This document shows, piece by piece, positions 53,624 to 62,592 of a stretch of 64,000 nucleotides of DNA. This DNA comes from AEGEAN-183 sp045563675 (GTDB taxonomy: Bacteria; Pseudomonadota; Gammaproteobacteria; Magnimaribacterales; Magnimaribacteraceae): the NCBI GenBank assembly GCA_045563675.1, contig JBJLIX010000002.1:434001-498000 (forward strand), written 5' to 3'. The position numbers and the translations under genes are program-made. The notes under the pieces were generated by a model, which did no database searches, was not told the DNA's origin, and worked only from the letters and a program-made list of their open reading frames with translations. How positions within the stretch are numbered: the first letter of the stretch is position 1; each line of letters starts with the position of its first letter.

Positions 53624-54043
53624 GTGCCTAGATCAAAAAAAATAAAACACTATCTTGCTGGTCAAAGGTATTGGGAAGTTTTTGTAATTCCTCAAACTGA
53701 ATCAGTGGTTCATGCGTGTGAAATCTTAGAGAAGAATCGCATAGGAGCTTTAGTTGTTGTTGATACTAAAGAGAAGCAAAGTGATCACCATGTTGTAGGT
53801 ATACTAACTGAAAGAGATATTGTTAAAACCATATCACACCATCAATTAGATATAGAACAAAAACCAGTATCAGAAATCATGTCTAAAAATGTTGTTAGTG
53901 CTTCGCCTGAAACTACTACTGATGAAGCAATAAGTTTGATGGTAGAAAACCAAATTAGGCATCTTGCTGTGTTAGAAGAAGACAGACTAATTGGCGTTAT
54001 CTCTATGAGAGATATTTTCTATAGTATGAATTTTTTAGGATAG
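53624..54043 (+). CDS. CBS-domain pair protein
   Basis: A 139 aa cytoplasmic protein, GTG start, made of two CBS motifs (about 14-77 and 80-138) that usually bind adenine nucleotides. Typical strings are NRIGALVVVDT, GILTERDIVKTI, MVENQIRHLAVLEEDRLIGVISMRDIF. There is no attached effector, so it is probably a small regulatory module. Its target cannot be inferred. It is divergent from the TonB-C gene and convergent with the flavin dehydrogenase. Confidence 0.9.
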   Translation: MPRSKKIKHYLAGQRYWEVFVIPQTESVVHACEILEKNRIGALVVVDTKEKQSDHHVVGILTERDIVKTISHHQLDIEQKPVSEIMSKNVVSASPETTTDEAISLMVENQIRHLAVLEEDRLIGVISMRDIFYSMNFLG

Positions 54044-54065
54044 ATTTTCCTAATTAAAGAACCTA

Positions 54066-55223
54066 TTAAACTTTTCTGAGATGTTCTGTTGTTATATCTT
54101 TAACCTTAGTAGCTCCCAATAGAATCATGTTATTTATAACTTCTTCTTTTAAAAGATTAAGAGATCTATAAGCGCCCTCCTCTCCAGCAGCAGCAAGCCC
54201 ATAAAGATAAGGTCTTCCACCCATACATGCCTTAGCTCCCAATGATAAAGCTTTTAAAATATGGGTCCCTCTTCTTACTCCACCATCTAAAATAACTTCT
54301 AACTTATCTCCTACTGCATCAACTATATCTGCCAATACTTCTATTGGTGCAGGACAACCATCCATTTGCCTGCCTCCATGATTAGATACCATTATTGCTG
54401 AAGCCCCGACTTCAGCCGCCATTTTTGCATCCTCAACAGATAAAATACCTTTAATTGCAAAAGGTTTATCCCATTGCTCTATCATCCAAGCTGCATCTTT
54501 CCAAGTGACAGTTCTATCAAATTGGCTATTCATAAAATCCATAACAGACATACTAGAAGAGCCTTCTGGTACCTTATGCTCAAGGTTCACCATAGAAGGT
54601 GTAGGCGGATGAGTTAAATAATTAAAGGACCAATTTATGTGTCTAGCTATATTCATATAACCACTTAAACCTAATTTTGGAGGAACGGTCATTCCAGTAA
54701 CTAAATCTCTTTCTCTTCTTCCGTTGCTAGGAACATCAACTGTTAAGCACAAAGCATCGTAGTTAGCATCTTTACACCTCTGAATATACTCTTGAGTAAG
54801 ACTCCTGTCTTTTAAAACATATATCTGAAAAACCTTTGGTCCCTCTGAAGCCTCAGCGACATCTTCAATTAGGGTAGTTGAAATAGTTGATAAACAAAAA
54901 ATAGTTCCTGTTCTAGCTGCTGCTCGAGCAGCTCCTGCCTCTCCATCGTGATGAAATAGACGGTTATAACCTGTAGGAGAACAAATAAAGGGCCAATCTA
55001 TCTTTTGGCCCAAAACAGATGTAGAGGTATCAATCTTGTCAACATCAACTAAGAATCTTGGAACTAATTCATATTGCTCAAAAGCAGAAGTATTTTGCCT
55101 GTAAGTCCATTCATCTTCGGCAGCCCCATCTATGTAGTGAAACATAGGAGCTGGTAACCTTTTTTTTGCAAGAGCCCTAAAGTCCATGACTTTATGGCAT
55201 GAATCAAGTTTTCTCTTGGTCAC
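54066..55223 (-). CDS. FMN-dependent alpha-hydroxy-acid dehydrogenase (lactate dehydrogenase/oxidase-like)
   Basis: A 385 aa TIM-barrel flavoprotein. The FMN-binding segment is the tail LDGGVRRGTHILKALSLGAKACMGGRPYLYG. The base His lies in VSNHGGRQMDG, with the substrate Arg just after it. It resembles LldD and related L-hydroxyacid dehydrogenases. The length is typical. The start overlaps the stop of the SDR gene by one base, so the pair is co-translated. The electron acceptor and hydroxy acid are not decided. Confidence 0.92.
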   Translation of the reverse strand: MTKRKLDSCHKVMDFRALAKKRLPAPMFHYIDGAAEDEWTYRQNTSAFEQYELVPRFLVDVDKIDTSTSVLGQKIDWPFICSPTGYNRLFHHDGEAGAARAAARTGTIFCLSTISTTLIEDVAEASEGPKVFQIYVLKDRSLTQEYIQRCKDANYDALCLTVDVPSNGRRERDLVTGMTVPPKLGLSGYMNIARHINWSFNYLTHPPTPSMVNLEHKVPEGSSSMSVMDFMNSQFDRTVTWKDAAWMIEQWDKPFAIKGILSVEDAKMAAEVGASAIMVSNHGGRQMDGCPAPIEVLADIVDAVGDKLEVILDGGVRRGTHILKALSLGAKACMGGRPYLYGLAAAGEEGAYRSLNLLKEEVINNMILLGATKVKDITTEHLRKV

Positions 55224-56140
55224 TAACCTTTTTCTTTTTGAATCAACTCAAACATCTTCATAGATTGCTCTCCTCCTTGATAACAAGGTCTAGCATCTTT
55301 CATATCTGAGATCTGATCCCAATTTGAAGCAATATTTTCTGCAGTCATGTCCTCATCAATACCAAGATTGATCCCCATAGTTTCATGAATCATAACTCTA
55401 GCAAAAACTCCTGCTCCAGCTGCCATTATTACCCCACTAGGCGCTTCTTCTGAAACCATATAAGTTACTGCTGGGGTAACAAATTCTGGTTTAATTTGAT
55501 CTAATATATCACCCATTCCTGGTAACTCTTCTGTCATCCTTGTACCTGCTAAAGGGGCTAAAGCATTACACTTTATATTATATTTTGCACCTTCTAGTTT
55601 AAGAGTATTCATTAATCCAACTACACTCATTTTAGCTGCACCATAATTAGTTTGACCAAAGTTACCGTAAAGTCCGCTTGAAGAAGATGTAAATACTATT
55701 CTTCCATAATTCTGCTCTTTCATTGTTTCCCAGACTGCTTTAGTACAGTTAACTGAACCCATAAGGTGGACTTCTAACACCATTCTAAAATCTTCGTCTT
55801 CTACCTTTGCAAAACTCTTGTCTCTTAGAATTCCAGCATTATTAATCAAAATATCTATCCTTCCATAGGCATCTAAGACGTCTTTTATCATTCCATTAAC
55901 TTGATCTTTATCTGTAACACTTGCTCCATTAGCCATAGCCTCGCCACCAGCCGCTTTAATTTCTTCAACTACTGTCTCCGCAGCGGATAAAGAGCCATCT
56001 GAAGACCCATCAACATTACCACCTAAGTCATTTACAACTACCTTGGCTCCTCTTTTAGCTAGATCCAGAGCATGACATCGACCTAAACCTCCTCCCGCTC
56101 CAGTAACAATTGCAACTTGATCTTTAAAAGTAATGGTCAT
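55223..56140 (-). CDS. Short-chain dehydrogenase/reductase, MFE-2/3-hydroxyacyl-CoA type
   Basis: A 305 aa NAD(P)-binding protein. The nucleotide motif is TGAGGGLG (about 14-21) with the acidic VVVNDLGG end. The catalytic SSSSGLYGNFGQTNYGAAK gives Ser, Tyr and Lys. The length beyond the 250-aa core and the VNDLGGNVDGSS string match the dehydrogenase part of peroxisomal-type MFE-2. A beta-oxidation role is likely, supported by a thiolase-like gene 1.2 kb away. Confidence 0.9.
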   Translation of the reverse strand: MTITFKDQVAIVTGAGGGLGRCHALDLAKRGAKVVVNDLGGNVDGSSDGSLSAAETVVEEIKAAGGEAMANGASVTDKDQVNGMIKDVLDAYGRIDILINNAGILRDKSFAKVEDEDFRMVLEVHLMGSVNCTKAVWETMKEQNYGRIVFTSSSSGLYGNFGQTNYGAAKMSVVGLMNTLKLEGAKYNIKCNALAPLAGTRMTEELPGMGDILDQIKPEFVTPAVTYMVSEEAPSGVIMAAGAGVFARVMIHETMGINLGIDEDMTAENIASNWDQISDMKDARPCYQGGEQSMKMFELIQKEKG

Positions 56141-56182
56141 AATTTCTCCTATTAAATTTTGAGGCGCTAATAGTACAGTAAG

Positions 56183-57349
56183 CTAGTTTCTTTGTGAAAA
56201 GGCTTTTTTTATTCTATTAACTGCTTCTTCTAACCTGGTATAAGGACAACCGAAGTTTAGTCTTACAAAGTTGCTATCTCCAAACCATTCGCCTCTATGA
56301 ACACCCACACCTGCATTAATAAAAAAATCTGCGGGGTCTTCTAAACCAGTTTTTGAACAATCAATCCAAGCTAAATAAGTTGCTTCTGGTCCATAAAGTG
56401 ATAAACCCTCTATTTTAGAGACCTCTTCTCTAAGAAAAGACCTATTTTTTTCAAGATATTTCATTAACTCTTCATGCCAAGGATCGCCAAAACGATAAGC
56501 TGCTTCAGCAGCTGTATAAGCAAATACACCTATGTGTGCAGCTATACCTCTCATATTCCTCCTAAACTCTTTTCTTATTTCTGGATTAGGAATAATTGCA
56601 GCTCCACAAGGCAAACCTTGCATATTAAAAGTCTTTGTTGGAGAAAGTAGAGTAATTGAATTATTAGCCGCCCATTCGCTTGTTTGGGCTAAGTGAATGT
56701 GCCCTCTTTCCTTTAAAAAGGTTAAGTCCGAGTGGATCTCATCAGCACAGATTATAGTTTCATTCCTTTTACAGGTATCTACTATTTCTTTTATTTCTTC
56801 TTCTTTGAACATTGTGCCACCAGGATTATGAGGGTTACAAAAATAAAACATCTTAATATCATCACTAATCAAATTATTAATCGATTCATAATCAAGAACC
56901 AACCTTCCTTCATCATTAATTAATTCTGTTTTTAACATACCTCTATTCATATTATCCGGGGCATATACAAAAGGCCTGTAGATTGGAGAAGGCATCATAA
57001 CCATATCACCAGGAGAAAGTACCGTCCTGCAGGCTACATTTAGGCCAACAACGACTCCGGGCATCCAAGTTACCCAATCAGGCTCTATATCCCATCCTGA
57101 CCTATCGTATAGCCTCTGCTTAAGTAGTGAAGTTAGATCAGAAGGTCTTTCTGTATACCCAAATATTCCTTGATTAGCTCTTTCTTTTATAGCTTCAATA
57201 ACCTCAGGAGGGCATTTAAAGTCCATATCAGCGACCCACATAGGTAATACATTAGGATCATCAAATTTTAACCATTTTGTGCTTCTAGATTCTATTCGAT
57301 CTACAATAGTGTCAAAGTCGTATTTCATACAATCATTATTGTACTTCAA
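56183..57349 (-). CDS. Pyridoxal-phosphate aminotransferase, PatB/MalY family (cystathionine beta-lyase)
   Basis: A 388 aa fold-type I PLP enzyme. The Schiff-base Lys lies in LLSPTKTFNMQGLP, the Asp-Glu pair in IICADEIHSDL, and the phosphate-binding Arg in FVRLNFGCP. It resembles C-S lyases such as PatB and MalY that cleave cystathionine or cysteine S-conjugates. The length is typical. It is divergent from a thiolase-like gene. A C-S lyase role is the likeliest; an aminotransferase role is not excluded. Confidence 0.9.
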   Translation of the reverse strand: MKYNNDCMKYDFDTIVDRIESRSTKWLKFDDPNVLPMWVADMDFKCPPEVIEAIKERANQGIFGYTERPSDLTSLLKQRLYDRSGWDIEPDWVTWMPGVVVGLNVACRTVLSPGDMVMMPSPIYRPFVYAPDNMNRGMLKTELINDEGRLVLDYESINNLISDDIKMFYFCNPHNPGGTMFKEEEIKEIVDTCKRNETIICADEIHSDLTFLKERGHIHLAQTSEWAANNSITLLSPTKTFNMQGLPCGAAIIPNPEIRKEFRRNMRGIAAHIGVFAYTAAEAAYRFGDPWHEELMKYLEKNRSFLREEVSKIEGLSLYGPEATYLAWIDCSKTGLEDPADFFINAGVGVHRGEWFGDSNFVRLNFGCPYTRLEEAVNRIKKAFSQRN

Positions 57350-57423
57350 AAAATTTCTTTATAGCTTCACTATTGATACTCAAGACTTCAATAGTTAGAC
57401 TTCCTGCTCTAAGAAAGGAATTT

Positions 57424-58977
57424 ATGAATTCAAAGTTCTCTCAGGTAAACGACAACACTCCTATACTTGTTGGGTGCTCTCAGTACCTAGGTAATAAAGG
57501 TTCTGATGGACTTAATTACCTAGATATCCTAAAGGCTGCTTCTGAAAAGGCCCTACAAGACTGTGAAGCCGGAGTTTCTGTTATAGATCATCTAGATACA
57601 ATATCAGTAATTCGCTTTACAGCAGACACTCCCAATAGAGACTCTGCAACAACAGATTTTTGGGGTTATTCAAATATGCCAAGAAGTTTGGGTAATTCTC
57701 TAGGGGTAAAAGTACCAAATGAAATTTATACAACTACAGGAGGTAATTCACCTCAACTATTATTAAATGATCTATGTAACCGAATAAGAGATGAACAAAT
57801 TCATTGTGCCCTTTTAACTGGCGGCGAAGCTTTAGATACTTTTGTTTCAAAACTCAAAGATAATAAAAAAATCACTTGGGGAGATGATCCTGGTGGTGAA
57901 CCAGAATCAATTGGAAGCCTAAAAGATCTAGGCAGTAATTTTGAGAAGAGACATGGTATCTTTGACCCTTCAGCTGTTTATCCGTTGTTTGCCAATAGTA
58001 TTAGAAAACAAGAAAAGAAGAATGCCTTAGAACACATGGAAGATATAGGAAATATGTTTTCTAAGTTCTCAGAAATAGCATCAAAAAACCCTTATTCTTG
58101 GTTCAAAATTCATAGATCAAAGCAAGAGATAGTCGAAGTAACTCCTCAAAATAGGATGGTAGGTTATCCTTACACTAAATATATGAATTCTATAATTAGG
58201 GTAAATCAATCTGCGGCTTTAGTCCTTACCTCTGCAAAAAAGGCTAGAGAACTAAATATTCCTGAATCAAAGTGGGTTTTCATTCATGGAGGTGCCTGTT
58301 TAAATGATGTTTGGAATATAACAGACAGAAAAAATCTACACTCCTCTCCTGCTATAAAAAAGTGTTCAGATGAAGTATTAAGTAACTCAGGGCGTTACCT
58401 TTCCGATATTTCCTTCTTTGATCTTTATTCATGTTTTCCTAGTGCAGTACAAATAGCTAAAAAGGAAATAGGTATTCCAGATGAAGATGACAGGGACCTT
58501 ACTGTTACTGGCGGACTGCCCTATTACGGAGGTCCAGGCAGCGCTTATGTAGTAAATTCAATAGCTGCCATGGTAGAGAGGTTGAGGTCTAAACCGGGAA
58601 GCTTTGGAATGGTTAATGCTAATGGGTGGTTCTTAACTAAACATGGGATAGGACTTTACTCCACAGAGCCTTTTTTAGGAGATTGGAACCAAATTCTAGA
58701 TTCTTCGAGTTTACAAAATGAAATAGATAAAGATATAGATAAAGATTTTATTGAAGAAGCTAATGGCCAAGCAAAAATTGAAACTTATACTGTGGTCAAT
58801 TCAAGAGAAGGCCCTACAAAAGGGATAATTATTGGCAGACTAGAAACAGGCAAAAGATTTATAGCAAACACAAGAAGAGATAAAGATTTGCTTATGAAAA
58901 TGATGCAAAATGAGATGCTTAATGTCCAAGGAATAGTAAAATTTGAAGACTCAAGGAATATCTTTGAACCTTCCTAA
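57424..58977 (+). CDS. Thiolase-like protein (TLP1/acetyl-CoA acetyltransferase-like) with C-terminal OB-type domain
   Basis: A thiolase-superfamily protein of about 517 aa starting at ATG 57424, which has AAAGGA seven bases upstream; an earlier in-frame ATG at 57373 lacks such a site. The fold is thiolase-like (about 1-395), but the usual Cys nucleophile motif is replaced by TTGGNSPQ and the second-half loop reads YSCF. The last 100 residues form an added small domain. Such TLP1-type proteins may bind acyl-CoA without ordinary thiolysis. Confidence 0.85.
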   Translation: MNSKFSQVNDNTPILVGCSQYLGNKGSDGLNYLDILKAASEKALQDCEAGVSVIDHLDTISVIRFTADTPNRDSATTDFWGYSNMPRSLGNSLGVKVPNEIYTTTGGNSPQLLLNDLCNRIRDEQIHCALLTGGEALDTFVSKLKDNKKITWGDDPGGEPESIGSLKDLGSNFEKRHGIFDPSAVYPLFANSIRKQEKKNALEHMEDIGNMFSKFSEIASKNPYSWFKIHRSKQEIVEVTPQNRMVGYPYTKYMNSIIRVNQSAALVLTSAKKARELNIPESKWVFIHGGACLNDVWNITDRKNLHSSPAIKKCSDEVLSNSGRYLSDISFFDLYSCFPSAVQIAKKEIGIPDEDDRDLTVTGGLPYYGGPGSAYVVNSIAAMVERLRSKPGSFGMVNANGWFLTKHGIGLYSTEPFLGDWNQILDSSSLQNEIDKDIDKDFIEEANGQAKIETYTVVNSREGPTKGIIIGRLETGKRFIANTRRDKDLLMKMMQNEMLNVQGIVKFEDSRNIFEPS

Positions 58978-58986
58978 GGAGAAGAA

Positions 58987-59985
58987 ATGAAAGAAATTAA
59001 TGTAGCTGTAACAGGAGGAGCTGGCCAAATTGCTTACTCTTTGCTTCCAAGGTTAATAAGCGGCGAAACTTTTGGAAAAGATACCAAGGTAAATTTAAGG
59101 TTAATTGAAATCCCTCAAGTTGTTGAAAAACTAGAAGGAACCTTGATGGAATTAATTGATTGCGGTTTTAAACAAACTGGTTCTTTAGAAGCTACAGATG
59201 ATATTAAAAAAGGGGTAGCAGATGCTGATTGGGTTCTGCTTGTGGGAAGCATCCCAAGAGGAATAGTTGTTGATGGTAAGAAAATAGAAGAAAGAAGTGA
59301 TTTATTAAGAATTAATGGAGGAATATTCACTGGGCAAGGTCAAGCTATTGGAGAGTTTGCTCAAGAAGATGCAAAGATTCTTGTTGTAGGTAATCCCGCA
59401 AATACAAATGCATTGATAGGTAGGACAAAGTCAAAAAATCTAAATCAAAGTTGGTTCGCGATGACAGGTCTGGATGCAAATCGTGCTAAAGCCCAACTTG
59501 CACAAAAAGCTAATTGTGATATTTCTGAAGTAACAAATATGACGATATGGGGTAACCATAGCCCCACTATGTACCCAGACCCTTTCAATGCAAAAATTAA
59601 TGGGTTATCTGCTGTAGAAGTAATTAATGACATGAATTGGATTGAAGAAGAGTATCTCCCTTTAGTTCAACAAAGGGGTAAGGCTGTTATAGATGCTAGA
59701 GGCGCTTCTTCAGCAGCTTCAGCTGCAAATGCAGCAATTGATACAGTAAAAGCTATAGATAGCCCTACTAAAAATGATGACTGGTTTAGTGCTGCAGTAC
59801 CTAGTGATGGAAGTTATGGAGTTCCTGAAGGCATAATCTTTGGTTATCCACTTAGATCAAGTAATGAAGGGAAAATAGAAATAGTCCAAGGACTAGAAAT
59901 AAATGAGTTTGCAAAATCTAAAATTGAAATTACGACAGAAGAATTAATAAATGAAAAAAGGGCTATAGAAGACCTTTTAGACTAA
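58987..59985 (+). CDS. mdh: Malate dehydrogenase, cytosolic type
   Basis: Interconverts malate and oxaloacetate with NAD. The 332 aa protein has VTGGAGQIAYSLLPRL at the N-terminus, the acidic turn near LRLIEIP, GNPANTNALI, and the catalytic His in MTIWGNHSPTMYPD. This is the group-2, cytosolic-type MDH rather than the E. coli form. AAGGAGAAG stands before the ATG. It overlaps the lysS stop by four bases tail to tail. Confidence 0.96.
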   Translation: MKEINVAVTGGAGQIAYSLLPRLISGETFGKDTKVNLRLIEIPQVVEKLEGTLMELIDCGFKQTGSLEATDDIKKGVADADWVLLVGSIPRGIVVDGKKIEERSDLLRINGGIFTGQGQAIGEFAQEDAKILVVGNPANTNALIGRTKSKNLNQSWFAMTGLDANRAKAQLAQKANCDISEVTNMTIWGNHSPTMYPDPFNAKINGLSAVEVINDMNWIEEEYLPLVQQRGKAVIDARGASSAASAANAAIDTVKAIDSPTKNDDWFSAAVPSDGSYGVPEGIIFGYPLRSSNEGKIEIVQGLEINEFAKSKIEITTEELINEKRAIEDLLD

Positions 59986-61475
59986 TCGTTGTCTTTAGGT
60001 TTCAGCTGAGGGAAGAGCAAGACATCCCGTATGGAATTCGCTCCAGTAAAGAGCATAACCAGCCTGTCAATTCCTACTCCAACACCAGCACAAGGTGGAA
60101 GTCCGTATTCCAAAGCCTCTACATACTCTTCATCATACTCCATGGCCTCTTCATCCCCAGAAGTTCTTTGTTCTACTTGCTGTTTAAATCTACTAGCTTG
60201 TTCGTTAGGGTCATTTAATTCCGAGAAACCATTTGCAATTTCTTTTCCTGCTATAAAGAGTTCAAATCTTTCAACGTAATCAGGATTACTGTCATCTTGT
60301 CTTGAAAGAGGAGAAACATCTATGGGATAGCCTACAATAAAAGTTGGCTTATCTAGCTGACTCTCAACACCTTTTTCAAAGATTTCTAACTGTAATTTAC
60401 CTATGCTTAGTCTATCTACATCTTTCACTTTTAATTTTTTTGCTAGTTTCTCTAATTCTTTTCTATCCTCGAGTTTTTCTTTACTAACTTTTAGATATTT
60501 AACTATTGAATCTAAAAGAGTAAATTCATCAAAAGATTTTCCTAGATCTATTTTTTGGCCGTCATATTCTATCTTTGTGTCACCTAAAACCCTTTGAGAT
60601 AAATCTTTAAGTAGGTATTTTATAAATTCCATTTGATCCTTGTAATCAGCATAAGCTGTATAAAATTCAAGCATGGTGAATTCGGGGTTATGTTTTGTAG
60701 AAAGTCCTTCGTTTCTAAAGTTCCTATTAATTTCAAATACCTTTTCAATCCCTCCAACTACCAGCCTTTTTAAGTATAGCTCTGGAGCAATTCTTAAATA
60801 CAAATCCATATTCAAAGCATTATGATGTGTTACGAAAGGCTTAGCAGCAGCGCCTCCGGGAATTGGATGCATCATGGGTGTCTCTACTTCTAGATAATCA
60901 TGTTCATTAAATATATTTCTTATTTCGGTGATAATTTTGCTTCTAATTTTAAATACGCCAAGACTTTCATCATTGGTTAGAAGGTCTAAATATCGCTTCC
61001 TATAACGCTGCTCTGTATCTACTAGACCAGAATGCTTCTCTGGTAAGGGTCGAAGGGATTTCGTAAGAATACTAGTTTCTAAAGCTTCTACAGTAAGTTC
61101 ATTAGTTTTTGTTTTAAATAACTTACCTTTCAACCCAACAATATCTCCAAGATCCCATTTTTTAAATTCACCATAAGCTTCTTTCCCAATATTATCTGAT
61201 TTAATATATGCCTGTATTTTTCCACTTACATCCTGAATTGTTAGAAAGCTAGCTTTTCCCATTACCCTTTGAAGCATGATTCTTCCAGCAACAGAAACTT
61301 CTATATTTTCTTTTTCTAAATCCTCTGAATTTAGAGGGTCATAAGTAGTATGCAGATCCTGAGATAAAGAACTCCTTCTAAAGTTATTTGGGAAGGCTAT
61401 TCCTTTTATTTGGAGCTCTTCTAACTTTGCTCTCCTTAGAGCTAAGAGTTCATTCTGGTTTTTTTCTTCTGACAT
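59982..61475 (-). CDS. lysS: Lysyl-tRNA synthetase, class II
   Basis: Charges tRNA-Lys. The 497 aa protein has an N-terminal OB-fold anticodon-binding domain (about 60-155). Motif 1 (FLEVETPMMHPIPGGAAAKPFVT region), motif 2 (FRNEGLSTKHNPEFTMLEFY) and motif 3 (GLPPCAGVGVGIDRLVMLF) of class II synthetases follow. It lies 15 bases after prfB, the same neighbour as in E. coli (prfB-lysS). Confidence 0.98.
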   Translation of the reverse strand: MSEEKNQNELLALRRAKLEELQIKGIAFPNNFRRSSLSQDLHTTYDPLNSEDLEKENIEVSVAGRIMLQRVMGKASFLTIQDVSGKIQAYIKSDNIGKEAYGEFKKWDLGDIVGLKGKLFKTKTNELTVEALETSILTKSLRPLPEKHSGLVDTEQRYRKRYLDLLTNDESLGVFKIRSKIITEIRNIFNEHDYLEVETPMMHPIPGGAAAKPFVTHHNALNMDLYLRIAPELYLKRLVVGGIEKVFEINRNFRNEGLSTKHNPEFTMLEFYTAYADYKDQMEFIKYLLKDLSQRVLGDTKIEYDGQKIDLGKSFDEFTLLDSIVKYLKVSKEKLEDRKELEKLAKKLKVKDVDRLSIGKLQLEIFEKGVESQLDKPTFIVGYPIDVSPLSRQDDSNPDYVERFELFIAGKEIANGFSELNDPNEQASRFKQQVEQRTSGDEEAMEYDEEYVEALEYGLPPCAGVGVGIDRLVMLFTGANSIRDVLLFPQLKPKDND

Positions 61476-61490
61476 TAATTATTACTTTAA

Positions 61491-62589
61491 CTAAATATTA
61501 GCTTTAAGGCTTGCCTCAATAAAATTATCTAAATCACCATCTAATACTGCACTACAGTTTGAAGTTTCATAACCTGATCTCAAGTCCTTTATTCTAGCTG
61601 AATCTAGAACATAAGACCTTATTTGACTTCCCCATCCAATATCTGCTTTAGATTCTTCTAAGGATTGTCTCTCCTGATCCAATTTTTGGATCTCTATTTC
61701 ATACAATTTTGCCCTCAATTGTTGCATAGCTTTATCACGATTTTTATGTTGGGATCTTTGAGATTGACATTGTACAACTACTCCGGTTGGCTCATGAGTT
61801 AATCTTATTGCTGAATCCGTTTTATTAACATGTTGACCCCCTGCTCCGCTAGCTCTATAGGTATCTATTCTTAAATCGGCTGGATTTATTTCAATCTCAA
61901 TAGTTTCATCTATCTCGGGGGAGACAAAAACAGAAGCAAACGAAGTATGCCTTCTGCTACCAGAATCAAAGGGAGACTTTCTTACTAGCCTGTGGACTCC
62001 TGTTTCAGTTCTTAACCACCCATAGGCATAGTCGCCTTCAAATCTGATTGTTGAGCTTTTTATACCTGCTACTTCACCAGGTGACACTTCTATTATTTCA
62101 GTATTAAAGCCTTTAGATTCTCCCCATTTTAGATACATTCTCATAATCATTTCTGCCCAATCTTGAGCTTCAGTACCTCCTGAGCCTGATTGGATATCCA
62201 GGAAAGCATTATTAGGGTCCATAGAGTTTGAAAACATTCTTTGAAACTCTAACTTATGTAATTTACTTGAATTACTCCTTACTTCGTCATAGATCTCATC
62301 AATTGAATCCTTATCATCTTCTTCAACGGAAATATCAAATAATTCTTTAAGATCTGTAATTGACTGCTCAAGCTGAAGAAACGTAGAAATTTCTCTTTCT
62401 AAATGAACCTTTTCTTTATTTATCTTTTGGGCTGCTTTAGGGTCATCCCAAACTTTGGGATTACTAAGTTCATTATTTAACTCAGTTAAATGATTTTCTT
62501 TGTTCTTTAAGTCAAAGAAACCCCCTTAAAGCTTCTATTCTATGAGCTTGGTCTTTTAATTCTTCAATAATCGAAGTTACTTCCACCAT
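61491..62589 (-). CDS. prfB: Peptide chain release factor 2 with programmed +1 frameshift
   Basis: RF2 releases peptides at UGA and UAA. The gene runs from ATG 62589 to TAA 61491 through an in-frame TGA at codon 26 (62514-62512). A +1 shift there joins two frames into 365 aa, exactly the E. coli length. The downstream part carries the stop-recognition SPF in RKSPFDSGSRR and the peptidyl-hydrolysis GGQ in GAGGQHVNKTD. RF2 level therefore feeds back on its own synthesis. It starts three bases after thrC and is followed by lysS. Confidence 0.96.
62511..62526 (-). promoter_or_regulatory. Programmed +1 frameshift site in prfB
   Basis: On the coding strand AGGGGG (62526-62521) is followed by TTT and then CTTTGAC (62517-62511). 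This is the classic Shine-Dalgarno-like element, three-base spacer, slippery CUU and UGA C. The ribosome slips +1 on CUU when RF2 is scarce. Confidence 0.95.
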
Positions 62590-62592
62590 CTG

